A stretch of 48,914 nt of DNA from Trebouxia sp. TZW2008 (lineage: Eukaryota > Chlorophyta > Trebouxiophyceae > Trebouxiales > Trebouxiaceae): the NCBI GenBank assembly GCA_002118135.1, contig BDIU01000296.1, positions 1 through 48,914 on the forward strand, given 5' to 3'. Positions 23,463 to 34,257 of the stretch are shown piece by piece. Position 1 is the stretch's first letter. Each line of letters opens with the position of its first letter. Position numbers and translations under genes: made by a program. A model generated the notes under the pieces. That model was not told the origin of the DNA. It was given only the letters and a program-made list of their open reading frames with translations, and searched no databases.

Positions 23463-26400
23463 TCAATATCCTGCAGGAGCTCCGTCCTTCCTGGGATCAC
23501 TTGCTCCTATAAGTGTATTGTGGTATGGATCCACCACTATAGCTTGCGTCACAGCTGTATATTTGCCAACCGTCACATTGTGTCCATGTGCTCTCAGGCC
23601 CTGCAAGCACAGATTTTCATTTCATGTCAACACTGCTTATATGAGCAAGCTACATTGGCAAGTCTCCATCAGCATGTGCGAAACAGTAAAACTTGGAAGC
23701 CATTGCCACTACGATGCAACACACATTGAACAATGCTTGGACAACTTGACAGCAAGAACTGTCTCCACACATGTCATGAAACCAATCAAGCAGTTGTTGA
23801 TAGCAAGAGGACAGCACCTGGACTTCAGCATTCGGGACAGCAAAGGCAGGCCCGGTGGTGTTGCTGACGCTCCAGTGTTCAGCTCTGACCACGTCTGGCA
23901 GCAGCTGATGGTGCAGGCGGGCACCAGACACAGCCTCTAAGGGATCTTGCCCCAGGGCTAGTAGCCTGTATACAGCCATCACGCAGCCGTGGAGCCAAGG
24001 AAATGAGTTTTGCAACAGCACGAAGAGCAAACATTTGACCCTAACTTTCCATGGGCTGCCTCTATGCACAGAGGCTGCTGTCATGACGCCTAACGGCATA
24101 GATTTCTTTGTATTTTCTCCCCATTTGGCTTGGGTTTGTTGCATGAATGAGCAGTGGACATGAATCAGTATATGCCGGAAAGTACATGGCAAACGCAGAC
24201 ACAACAAGGCAGCCGTATAATGCTAATAGTGAACGCCGTGGGCAAGTCTTGAGCATGTGAAGCAATGCTGTGGCCCTTTGTGCTGCTGCTCTAACACATT
24301 TGTAGAAGAAGGCTACAAGCGAGGTTAGTCTTGTGCAAATTGCTGCTTTTGCTGCAAGACCGTCCAAAGTTGCTGATGATTTGAGCAGCAGAATTGCTAT
24401 TGAAGGGTATAACCACTGTCCTGTGTCAATGTCTGCTTTTGCAGAGGCTGTATAAGCTAACATCAATGACACACAAGCTTGAACTTTGGAAAACCAGAGA
24501 AAAAAAACTCTATTCGAGTTGATGAAGGTATGCATAGTATGTGAAAGAAATCCAAGCTTGTTGCAGCCAATGCATGCAAACCTCAATTGAGTGAAACTGG
24601 TTGCATTTGCTGACCTGATGAGGGTCTGCAGGACAGCTGTAACAATTCTGGGCCCTCCGCTGGCGCCCACAGCAGCAAACAGCCGGCCTTGTGAATCCTG
24701 TACAAAAGTGGGACTCATACTGCTGAGGGGCTTCTTGCCAGGTCGGATGAAGTTGGGGGCACTGGGTGCCAGGCCATACACATTCTCCTGATCAGGGGTG
24801 CTGAAGTCGTCCATCTCATTGTTTAGGATGAAACCTGCATCCATGCGTAGGTGGACATGAATGTAAAGGAGCCACCGCCAGGCTTGATGAAGTGAGAGGC
24901 GCTGGGTGCCAGGCCACACACGTTCCCTTGGCGAGGGATGCTGATGTCATCCATCTCATTGTTCGGGTTCTTGAGAAATGCACAGAGGAACGTGAGATAG
25001 TCATTGCAAGGGGGAGATTGATAAACACGTTGATATTCCAAGTTTGGCAACAAGCTAGTATCAGTACACAGCTTGGCTGGCTCTTGCTGTTTGTGGCTCT
25101 TGAATGGGGCTGCCCGGCCAATTTGTGAGCTGTATGATTGGCAGTCTGTGCTGATACTGTTTGCCGTAGTGACAGATCAGACCTAAACCCCAATTGCCAC
25201 AAACCACCATGCTTTTGAAGCTGGTGCATGCAGATTTTGCAGCTGCACAAACAAGAAGAATGCTGCTCAGAATGCTGCCAGCATATGTTACCAACCAAGG
25301 TGGTGCTAGCTGACCTGTAGAGTTGGAGATGATCTTGGAGCCAAAGCCGGTGTTGATGGTGGTGGTCATGGCGACTGAACCTCTCTGCGCATCCACAACT
25401 GACAGGTGAGAGGTGCCATGGTCCTCCGGATTGAATGACTGCTGATACTGGCCGCCGTACACTGCTAAGGCTTGAGTGGAGTTGTCTGAGATGTTCTGCC
25501 TGTAAAGCAAAGCATTTCTTAGATACAACAGCATATGGCTATGGTGATCTTGGGGACCCAACCGCTATGGACATCCACAACTGACAGATGAGATGTGCCG
25601 TGGCCTTCAGGGTTGATAGACTGTTGACCTTGGCCCTCATAGACTGTCAGGGGTTGAGTGGAATTGTCTGGAATGTTCAGCCTGTGAAGCAATGCAGTAT
25701 GTGGCTGTGCATAATGTAGCAAGCGTGTTGCTTATGATCACGGCAAAGTATTCAAGGTCTGCAACTTTTGACAAGTCAAACGTGTGATCATCTGAATGCT
25801 TGCGCGATGGTCAAATGAACAGGGGATGCAGCAAGACATCTCCTCAGGGATATCTGCTGCTAGGCATGCCAAAAATGCATTGCTGCAGGCAGTCTGCTCA
25901 GCACAACAGCGCTGCATCATACACAACTTACAGGCATCGCGTCAAGTCAGCAAGCAGTCAGAGCAACTTTTGTAACTGTGATATCTTTGCAGATGGACAG
26001 CGCAAGTGCACTGCTGGCAGTAGCAGCAGAGGCAGCCCACCTGAGGGTGTTGGCAAAGCGCAGATAGAGCATCTCCTGCAGGGTAGCTGCAGCTCATCTA
26101 AGAGCGCCAACTAGTACCAAGCAGCAGATGGTCCATGTGTGTATGCTTACAGCATTGATGGCTTGTTGCCAAACAGGTAAGGCAGCTAACCTAAGGGTGT
26201 TGGCGAAGCGCAGAGAGAGCATGTCTTGCAATGTGGGTTGCAGCTCCAGGTAGGTGCCATTGGGACCAGGGTCCCCCAATTGCATGCGCAGGGCAAAGCC
26301 ATCCTTCATGGCCTCTACTAGGTGGTGGCTGCCCGCTGCATTTGCCCCACCAAAAGGGGCTGCCCAATCTGCATTGCCAAAGAAGCTGAAACGTTGACCC

Positions 26401-29400
26401 AAAGTTGGGGCCAGGCCAACTGCAACCGTCTCATGTAGCTTTTGCCCCAGCTCACGGGGCCATTGAGATTTGCAGCGTCAAGCCAACAGGAGCTGCGGTG
26501 TATGTTGCAGACAATCCAAGCATTTTCCGCCTGCATAATCTCCATCAGATGGTGGCTTCCCAAAGCCTTGCACCACAAAAAGGAGCTGCCTACAGTGTCA
26601 AGAACACTAGCCTTGGAGTCAACCAATAAATCAGGAATAAAAGCAAATAGAAGCGACAGGAGAAACAGAGACGTTTATGCTGCCAGGCGCCGACATGTGA
26701 GAGGCCCCATGAATGAAAGCAAGCTCAGGACAAGGGTGTGAGAGCAGTAGTGGGAGGACACAGAGGTAGGGGCTGTATAGCTTGATCACAAGATGCAAAG
26801 TAACGAAATGGCGAGAGCGTTCAGCATTCTGCCCGTTGAGGTGTGGAGAGGTAAGGTAGGGAAGGTGTTTAGGGTTGAAGGTTTCATACCTTATCTGCAG
26901 GCATGCAAAGCAAGAAGAAGGGGAGGGGTTACATACCTTACCTGCCAGGATGTGTAGCGCCAGCAGCACCACAGCACCAGAGGACGGCGGCGGAGGCACT
27001 GCCAAGTCAAAGCCCCACACCTGCAACACATTGAGCATCAACTACTGGCTGTTTTGGCGACGGAACAGGGAGGTAGCAGATGGGATTGATTGCGTGATGA
27101 CTATGCACTTCAGAGTCTCAAGCTGTGCTTTCCAATACTTAAAAGAATGCAACTTTTGCTGGCATAGCACATGGTGCCCAGCAATGGCAGGCTTACATGC
27201 AGTCTTTGGCACATAGATGCAGATGACCCAATCTTCGCTGACAAAATCAGTGTCTGTAGACAGAACACAACCTCCAGCCATGCCTGCCATGTGCTGCCAA
27301 TGACCTGGCTTGCAATGAAAGCGGCAAGTCATTTCAATGGGGGTTGACAAGCAAGAGGGTTCTGTTTGCACCCAACAGGGTGATAAAACCCAGTTAGGAA
27401 GCACATACATGAGGGTATACAACGCTCTGCACTAGGGTTTGCATAGCCTGTAGCGCAGTGGCCGCTATTTGGCACTCAATACGTGCTATGGGCCTAGAAT
27501 ACACCACGCTCACCTTGCCATGAGGGGCCTACTGCTTTTCGCTTCAAGTGTTTTACATAGCCTGCAGTTGCTGATACAACATAAGTCGCTAGCTGTGCAA
27601 TAGCATGCCAGCTTACCTTGGCTGTGAAGGGCTGCTTGACACTGAAACTGGCCTAGCATACATTCAACAAAAGGATACAATCCTAGCAGTGCAATGGCAG
27701 ACTGACTTGCCTGGGCTGTGAGGGGTTGCTTGACAGTGGGCTGCGCATCCTGTAGATCTTGAGCTGTTAAAATGCCACCAGCAGCCTGAATGTCCTCAGC
27801 AAGAGCCTGCACCACAGTCAATCTTGCTCTAGACCAAATGGAGAGTCTTTGCAGAGGCAGCATAACAGGAGCCTCTGTGAGCAGAGGCAGCTTTAGTATT
27901 ACAAGCTGTGTCAGTATCAAACAACTTTGTCTAGATCTGTTTTTCAATCTGGAACCTCTAGTAGATCTTGAGCTGTCACAGTACTGCCAGCAGCCTGAAT
28001 GTCCCTAGCCAGCGCCTGCAGGACACCTAATGCTACTTACGGGCTCTCTTAGCAAGCAAGGATCATGCTCATATGGCAAAGCATATGCTCAGCAACGCAC
28101 TCTACCTTCTGCCATTGAAACCATGCATAGCAAAGGCAGTTTCACGCAGAGTGACCTGGTCACAACTTGATTGACTGATTTACAGCCTTAAGTGTAAACA
28201 AATGTTCCTTGATTTTGGGTCCCCTTGCTCTGCAATTGTTTAATGCCAGAGGTAGGGAGCATTGCTGCGTCGGGAGGCATTACCAACCATTTGCAACTGC
28301 ATTGATTAGAGCAAACGCAAGAGTGGTAACTCAAAAATTTCCAAGTTACATCACAGGGATGCATTGATCACTGCAAGCGGGCTACAGAGGAGGCCAACTT
28401 AGGGGAACTTTGCCACACACAGCTTGACTCAAGAGATTCTGCTGTTTAGATGGTCTGCTATCAAAATAGTAAGTCGATAGTTTGCTGATGAGGGTTGAGC
28501 TGCCTTTTGCAATGCTGATACAGGCTGCACAGCATTGCAAATAGCAGGTCCAACCCTGCTGCATCAGTCACATGCAGCTACAGCCTCAGATGCCCAGACC
28601 CATGCTTGCAAGCAGACAGCCTTGACATGTGCCGTATCTGATGAGACACCTGGCATGCAGACGCTCTCAGACGGCAGCTGAGCCCTAAGCAGGCATGCCA
28701 CAGCACAAGTGACCTGAATGGTCTCAGGCTTGAGTCAGCGGAGGCAAATTTGCTGCACGTCAAAATGTTGCGCATTTGCAGAGTGGAAAGCAGGCACTGC
28801 AGTTGAGGCCTCACTAGCCCTGCCAAAGCAAATGTGACCTCACTGGTCTCAGACTTGGGTCAGCAAAGGTTGGTTCGCTGCAAACCAAACTGTGAAGCAT
28901 TCTCAGCCTCCGAGTGAAGACAGGCGCTGCAATTACATTTTGCTAATCAGAGCTGAGATAACCCTTTACAGTGCTGACACAGGCTGTGCAGTATTGCAAA
29001 AGGCAAACTGAGCCCTGATCAGCAACATGTATCTACAACACCAGCTGTCCAGACCCAGGCCAGCAAGCAGAGAGGCGTCCTGCCTGCTTTGATGTCATCT
29101 TGACCATGCAAACATAAGAGCGCACTTCAGCTCTGGTCATACAACAGCGCCCTGCCTCTACATGGCAACAGATACCCACAACTTTAATTGGCATTGATGG
29201 AGGTAAATGCACTTTTCAGACATGTACTTCACTGATGCAGGGCGTTGTTCATGCAGCACCGCACACAGAGCACTTTGATGCTGCGCAAAGTGAACATACA
29301 GTAAACGTATCGGGACTGCTGAGCCCTCCTGGTCTTCAGACTACCCCAGGTCACGCAAAACCAAGTGCAGTGACATCTCTTACTTGGCCTACAGCTCAGC

Positions 29401-32400
29401 TGTAGACGGCATTTGGGCCGTGGTCAGCAATGCGCATGAGAGTGGCTGCCAGCTGCAACATGTCCAACAGGTTGCAAGTGCATGTCCATTGTCAAGCAGA
29501 TTACAAGCTCGATAGAACTGCTCACCTGGCCTGCAGAGCCAGTGTAGACAGCATCTGGGCCTTGGTCAGCAATGCGTCGAAGGGTAGCTGCCAGCTGTGG
29601 CCGCCGGCAGCAGGTCTCATTGATCCGAGGGGGCCGCCACCCGGGCCCCTCCCGTACCATGAAGGTCTCGTATAAGGGCTGGTATGGTCTCAACCTGCGT
29701 TGACATGTCGCTTGGCTGATTGCTATGTAAAGCCAGGATGTACAAGTATAGTTGGTGTTGCAGGGCTCATTGGCCTGAGGGGGCTGCCTCTGAAATCTCT
29801 CCTGCATCATAAATGTCTCATACAGTGGCGGGTATGGTCTCAGCCTGCATTGGCATCGAGTCAGTTGTAATTGCAATTTGAAGTTACTTGTGAGACTTTG
29901 CATGTTCAGAGCAACCTCAAGAATACCACCTGGACCCTGTTTGTGCCGTAACGGTCTCATGCAGTGATGAGTGCATTCTCTAGCTGCCTTGGCATTGAGC
30001 TAGACATAACTGCTGTGAACCAACAGTGAACCCCAGTGTCCCTGCAGATCTCACCAGGCCTTGATGCCAACCCCTTCCTGCACCATGATGGTCTTAAGCA
30101 ATGGCGGGTACGGTCTCAACCTGCAATAGCATTGAGCTTAGCTAGGCAGGGGTGTAGAAGGAACTCACGTGTCAGCGCATAGATAGGGTTGTCCTCAGTT
30201 GTTTTGCACGCCATACGTCACACAACATATACATTGATCCCAGTAGCATCGTCATCAGATGCAGGGTCGCTCACCACTCACCGTCTTCTATCTCCTGAGC
30301 AAGGTGTGGGCGCAGGAGGAGCCCCCTTTGGGCCAGGGGGTCAGCAGGGGTTACCAAGTTGGCCCAAGGCAGGCAGCAATGTCGCTGGTCCATATATGAA
30401 CCATAGATTCCTGCTGCTTGACAGCAAGATGCAGTGTTGCTCACCATTCTCCATCTTCTATCTCATCGGCAAGGTAGGGGTGCAGGGCAAATCCATCTTG
30501 GGCCAGGGGTATAACAGGTGTCACCAGGTCAGCCCAAGGCAAGTTGCCATGCCTCTGGTGCGCCAACCACAAGCCCTTCAGTTCTAGAGGCACAGCAATG
30601 GCCAGCCCACCATTCACAGCTGCACTGGCCTTCCCTGCAGACAGTGCTTCTGGTCTGTAAGAGGTGCACTGGACCCTAGTTGTGTGCAGGGTAGGCTGCC
30701 ATGCCTTTGTTGCGCTAGCCATGAGCCCTGTAGCTGTAGAGGCACAGCAATGGCCAGGCCAGCGTTGACAGCAGCGCTGGCATTGCCTGCGTACAGTCAT
30801 GATGCTTTGTACCAACTGGACTGCTCATCAGCTCACCAAAAGTCAGGCTACCATGTGTTTGCTGTGCTGGCCATGAGGCCCATAAGTCTCAATGCACAGC
30901 CCTAGCATTCCCTGCATACTGAGCCATTGCATTATCACCTGTTACTCACTAGCAATATATTGTTTTGCATATTAAGCTGCACAGCTGAGCAGGACAAGTA
31001 ACGGCAAAGCCTGCAGATGCAAGACTTTGAGCATCCTGTGTGCATGCCCCAGACACAGGCAAGGCCTTCCTTCAGTTGATGTCAAGGAGTCGGGGATGCT
31101 GTGCAAGAACATGCTCTCTGAGTCAAATGCCAAGGCTCTGTTGCCATCGATCTGTAACATGTGCTGACAATACACAGCTCAAAACTGGCAAGCTGACACA
31201 ACACAACCCAGTTCAGCGATGTGGCAATGGCATAGACATCTCTTGCTTCTGCAACACCTTAAGGTGCTGATTTTGCCAATTAGCAGCCTAGTCCCCTATC
31301 AGACCATACATACACTGCTCACGCTCCCAGGAACTGTACGCCTGACACCAATGAGTCATGATTGTACCTCTGAACATGGCCTCAGTAGCTGCAGCTGGGG
31401 CCAACTCTCTGGCGTCTATAACTTCTGTAGTGCCATTGGGCAGCCTGATGAGCATGAAGTGGCCACCGCCCAGGCCAGATGCAGCAGGGCTCATGATGCC
31501 CTGACATAGGGCAGTTGTGATGGCAGAGTCTACTGCATTGCCCCCTTGCACAAGTATCTGTACCCCTGCAGGCAAGTATGGATTGTGTAAGCAATGCAGC
31601 AGACGCCAGGCAATGCAGCAGATACGTATAAGAGACATGCTCAACAAAGTAATGAAGAGCTTTTGAGGCCTCATTGAGCAGGCTATCAACAAGTCAGGCA
31701 GTACAGACAAGGGCAGTGTAAAACAGGACAACGGCTTTGGACAGAGTTGTCTGGAGGCACCTCTTTGCTTCTGTATGCATTTCACTGGGTCACAGAAACT
31801 GACCAAGAATATGGGAATGATTATAATGATGATGAACCGAGCATACACTCGCTCCAGCCACTTTATTTGTGTCGAATAAAGTGGCTGGAGCTGCTGACCT
31901 TGCCCTGATCAGCATCAACAGCCAGCAACAAGCAACATAATCAGCAGAGTGTGTGCTGCATGTGAGTGCACCCATTGCAGAGCAGTCTCCTTGGCACAGG
32001 GCATATACTGACAAGCACTGACAGGGCTGCTGAAGCAAATTGCTGGCTGCACCAGCAGTTTGGACTGGGGAACTGTTTACAAATGCAAGGTGTGCTGGTT
32101 GTGGGCATACCCATAGCAGAACAGTCTCCTTGGTCTGCAGCAACCATGCCGTGCTGGCTGCTCAGCATCCTGGGCCGCCCTTTGTAGTCATATGACATGC
32201 TGGAGTTGTCGTGTATACTGCCTGAAAACCGCACTCAGGCCATGATCACAGTCTGCTTTGTAATCAGCATTTGAAGGTGGTGATTGACAAAGCTAGAAGG
32301 TTGGCACACAGATGCCAATGCGGCCGGATTGCTTGAGATCATAGGGCGTCCCTCTGAGTCATACGGCATGCTGGAGTGTCGCATATGCTACCTCAAGCTC

Positions 32401-33202
32401 ACATGCATGCCTTTTGCAACAGTCTGCTGATGAGTCAGCGCTAGGTGCCTTTGCTCAGCAGTGCTGAGAGCTTGACCACAGTTGCAGGTTTAAGTCAAAG
32501 GCGGGATGCAGGAGATGACAGCGCAAAGCAGTTCAGCTGAGAGCCATATACATGCCTTGATGACGGTCAGCACATTGCTTGTGTTGATCAGTGCTTGGTG
32601 TTGATGTTCAGCAATGTCAGCAACATGCAGGAGTTATGATGTGCAGGGCTTGCTGCAATTCAGTCATTGGGTTTAAGCACACCTTGGGGACTGGTCAGAT
32701 CAATTGTCGTCCAGGCAGAAGTAGCATTATTATTGCTATCTCTGCCAGTGAGGCCATTGCTTGCGTGTTTTGAGCTGGTAATGATGAGCAGAATCAAGAA
32801 CACCAAGGCCAATGCTGCAAAGCCTGCAGTTGCAAACACTTGATACAATGAGCTGTTGAGCTGTTCAGGGTGAATAGCAGAGCTCTTCAGCAGCTTATAT
32901 TGTGCTGACCTGCAGCTGAGGTATTGAACAAAGGGTGTGGCCACTCTTGTAAAGTCCTGAGCAGTCTGTCCAAAGGCCTGCCAAACAGGACAGTTGTCAG
33001 AAGGATTCTCATGACTGCACAATGCTGATGATGTGGCAGATTACCTGCGTCGACCAAAGTCAGGATTGGCAAGCACACTGGTCAAGTTTGACTGGCCAAA
33101 AGGCAAGTTGTCGTCATCGTCCTCCTCCAGCAGTCGAACGTCGCTCATCTCGATGTCCGCGGTGGCAGTCTGTTGGCTTTGCACCGAAGCGTAGTCTGTC
33201 AT
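23463..33202 (-). CDS. GGT: Gamma-glutamyltransferase (GGT), membrane-anchored
   Basis: GGT cleaves the gamma-glutamyl bond of glutathione and its conjugates. Exons, in transcription order, are 33045-33202, 32683-32909, 32111-32221, 31368-31565, 30445-30634, 29526-29694, 27711-27806, 26942-27020, 26191-26368, 25315-25499, 24615-24834, 23818-23965 and 23463-23600. Phases agree throughout and give 698 residues. The cytosolic N-terminus is acidic, with a membrane anchor at about 77-97 ('VFATAGFAALALVFLILL'). 'GGNAVDSAI' and 'GLGGGHFMLI' follow. The self-cleavage nucleophile is Thr498 in HGTSHLSVVD. Then come 'NNEMDDFS', 'PGKKPLSSMSPT' and 'VGASGG', ending 'DPRKDGAPAGY'. The product should mature into two subunits at Thr498. 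The intron at 27710 has a GC donor. Seven or eight exons are flanked by decayed partial copies of themselves (separate entries), which makes the gene unusually long. Confidence 0.96.
24849..24976 (-). repeat. Decayed copy of GGT exon 11 (5' part)
   Basis: It reads 'NNEMDDISIPRQGNVCGLAP' and then 'SASHFIKPGG', a clear copy of the start of exon 11, which has 'NNEMDDFS' and 'GLAPSAPNFIRPG'. It lies directly upstream of exon 11 in transcription sense. The 'LSSMSPT' part is degraded, so it cannot replace the exon. Confidence 0.85.
25548..25690 (-). repeat. Copy of GGT exon 10 (5' part) retaining the catalytic motif
   Basis: Acceptor-like ...CTTCACAG is followed by 'LNIPDNSTQPLTVY' and 'HGTSHLSVVD', in open frame and very close to exon 10 ('QNISDNSTQALAVY', 'HGTSHLSVVD'). 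The copy ends soon after the nucleophile region, before 'INTGFGSK'. It sits immediately upstream of exon 10. Confidence 0.9.
26037..26100 (-). repeat. Copy of GGT exon 9 (3' part)
   Basis: It reads 'TLQEMLYLRFANTLR' against exon 9 'TLQDMLSLRFANTLR', and includes the donor side. It lies downstream of exon 9 in transcription sense. Confidence 0.88.
26440..26606 (-). repeat. Decayed copy of GGT exon 9 (5' part)
   Basis: 'LGSHHLMEIM' matches exon 9 'AGSHHLVEAM', with similar flanking sequence on the acceptor side. The later part is weakly similar only. It lies upstream of exon 9. Confidence 0.7.
27511..27650 (-). repeat. Copies of GGT exon 7 (3' edge)
   Basis: Around 27612-27650 the minus strand reads 'SVKQPFTAK' and then GTAAGC, matching the exon 7 end 'TVKQPLTAQ' plus donor. 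A more decayed copy lies at about 27511-27545. Both lie downstream of exon 7. Confidence 0.7.
27957..28030 (-). repeat. Copy of GGT exon 7 (5' part)
   Basis: It reads 'LQALARDIQAAGSTVTAQDL' against the exon 7 region 'ALAEDIQAAGGILTAQDL', preceded by an acceptor-like CTGCAG. It lies upstream of exon 7. Confidence 0.88.
28501..29100. repeat. Diverged direct repeats in GGT intron 6
   Basis: Two pairs of related segments are visible. One is 28712-28803 with 28838-28936 (shared GACCTsA.TGGTCTCAG and GCAGGCrCTGCA-type words). The other is about 28505-28620 with 28970-29090 (shared 'GCTGAyACAGGCTG' and 'CCAGACCCA' words). They match no exon of the gene and show that noncoding intron DNA has also been locally duplicated. 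Confidence 0.55.
29401..29465 (-). repeat. Copy of GGT exon 6 (3' part)
   Basis: It reads 'LQLAATLMRIADHGPNAVYS' against exon 6 'PQLAATLRRIADQGPDAVYT'. It lies just downstream of exon 6 and is followed by a stop in frame. Confidence 0.88.
29760..30130 (-). repeat. Two or three copies of GGT exon 6 (5' part)
   Basis: Copy 29760-29855 reads 'LRPYPPLYETFMMQE' after ATGCAG. Copy 30050-30130 reads 'LRPYPPLLKTIMVQEG' after TTGCAG. A third, very decayed segment is near 29945-29980. Exon 6 itself starts 'LRPYQPLYETFMVREG' after CGCAG. All copies lie upstream of exon 6. Confidence 0.88.
30262..30365 (-). repeat. Copy of GGT exon 5 (3' part)
   Basis: It reads 'LPWANLVTPADPLAQRG' and then 'EIEDGE' against exon 5 'LPWADLVTPVIPLAQDG' and 'EIEDGE', including the donor region. 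It lies downstream of exon 5. Confidence 0.9.
30683..30925 (-). repeat. Two copies of GGT exon 5 (5' part)
   Basis: Copy 30683-30800 reads 'NASAAVNAGLAIAVPLQLQG' against exon 5 'KASAAVNGGLAIAVPLELKG'. Copy 30838-30925 reads 'YAGNARAV' with an internal deletion and a stop. Both lie upstream of exon 5. Confidence 0.88.
31966..32005 (-). repeat. Copy of GGT exon 3 (3' edge)
   Basis: It reads 'QGDCSAMG' with a following donor-like GTGCACTC, matching the exon 3 end 'DQGDCSAMG'. It lies downstream of exon 3. Confidence 0.8.
32337..32400 (-). repeat. Copy of GGT exon 3 (5' part)
   Basis: It reads 'SSMPYDSEGRPMISS' against exon 3 'SSMSYDYKGRPRMLSS'. Similarity continues into the flanking intron, so the duplicated unit included noncoding sequence. 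It lies upstream of exon 3. Confidence 0.85.
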
Positions 33203-34257
33203 TACGACTGAGGCGCACAAGCGCTTGTCGTGAGCACGACTAGATCTTGGATCACACCAGTCTCCTCTAGGATGCCGACAGTATTAAGGGATTCGGCTGC
33301 AAGCCTCTGCTCGCAACACATCGCTGAGAGACATCGCTTGCGCGCAGTCGCGCGGATCCTGCATACGTTCGTCACTGTTCTGCAGATGTCGCTAACGGAT
33401 CCGTCGACGTCTTGAAGACGTTTGCGTCCCGTCACACGTCGAGGCTATGGCTTGGGCGTGGTAGCAACGAGGTATCGATAACATCAGGACGTCATTGCAC
33501 TGTCTATCTTTAGTTTGGCTGCTGTGCGCCCTTAAGCAATCAGTAGAGAGCGAGCATGACTCAACCCGCAACATTGACTGAAAAGGTCCAAACGGGCTAC
33601 CATGCACTGAGGACAAGTGCTTCAATCTCAATTTGCCAAGCTTGCATTCTTATTTTGTGTTGTTGCTCAACGTGTATAGGCTGTGAGTATCTACGTGCCT
33701 TTGGCCTTGTAGGTAATTTGCTTCTGTCTGAGGAGACCAGACACGAACCTGGTGTTGCTCCTAGACTGGCGAAGGTGGGGATGAGTGAGATGAAAATAAC
33801 AGATGCAGCCATGCCTGAGCTGACCAAGCATGTACATTTCGCTGAGGCAGACTTGAGGCAGTCTTCTTGCTCTTCAATTGTCCCCCATGTAACTTTACGA
33901 GATTGCACTCCAGGGACATCCGGATGCCTGGCACTGATGCCGTCAAAGAGTTTCGCTCAGTTCAGTAGCTGGTTCGAGTAGATCGTCGTTTGGAATCTAC
34001 GCGCCTGGCATCTGTCGTCGAAATTATCGTTGCTCTCGTTAGCAACTGCTGCAGAAATCCGACGCGCGCAGTCTCCGTGAGATCGATCCAAACACCATAT
34101 AGAACACTAGTTCGTTTGTTCTGCCGCCAAGTCAGCGTTTGATACTCTTCCTAGGCGCTTTGCGCACGTGTTTTTGCCCTCATGACGACGGCCGTACGTA
34201 AGAAGCTTATGCGCTTGTTTCGAGCTTCAATGCATCAGGTGATGCCCAACACATTTC
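33203..34257. promoter_or_regulatory. Divergent intergenic region GGT / MTA nucleosidase
   Basis: About 1.05 kb lies between two divergent start codons and must hold both promoters. A 141-codon plus-strand frame at 33556-33981 ('MTQPATLTEKVQTGYHAL') and overlapping minus-strand frames are present. None shows family resemblance, and I do not call them as genes. Confidence 0.4.

Noticed and set aside
31061..31175. Open minus-strand segment in GGT intron 4 as an extra exon ('ALAFDSESMFLHSIPDS')
   Set aside because: The acceptor phase does not match the preceding exon, there is no homology to GGT, and exon 4 to exon 5 joins cleanly without it.
33556..33981. 141-codon plus-strand frame as a gene between GGT and MTN
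   Set aside because: It has no family resemblance, overlaps equally long opposite-strand frames, and lies in a divergent promoter region.
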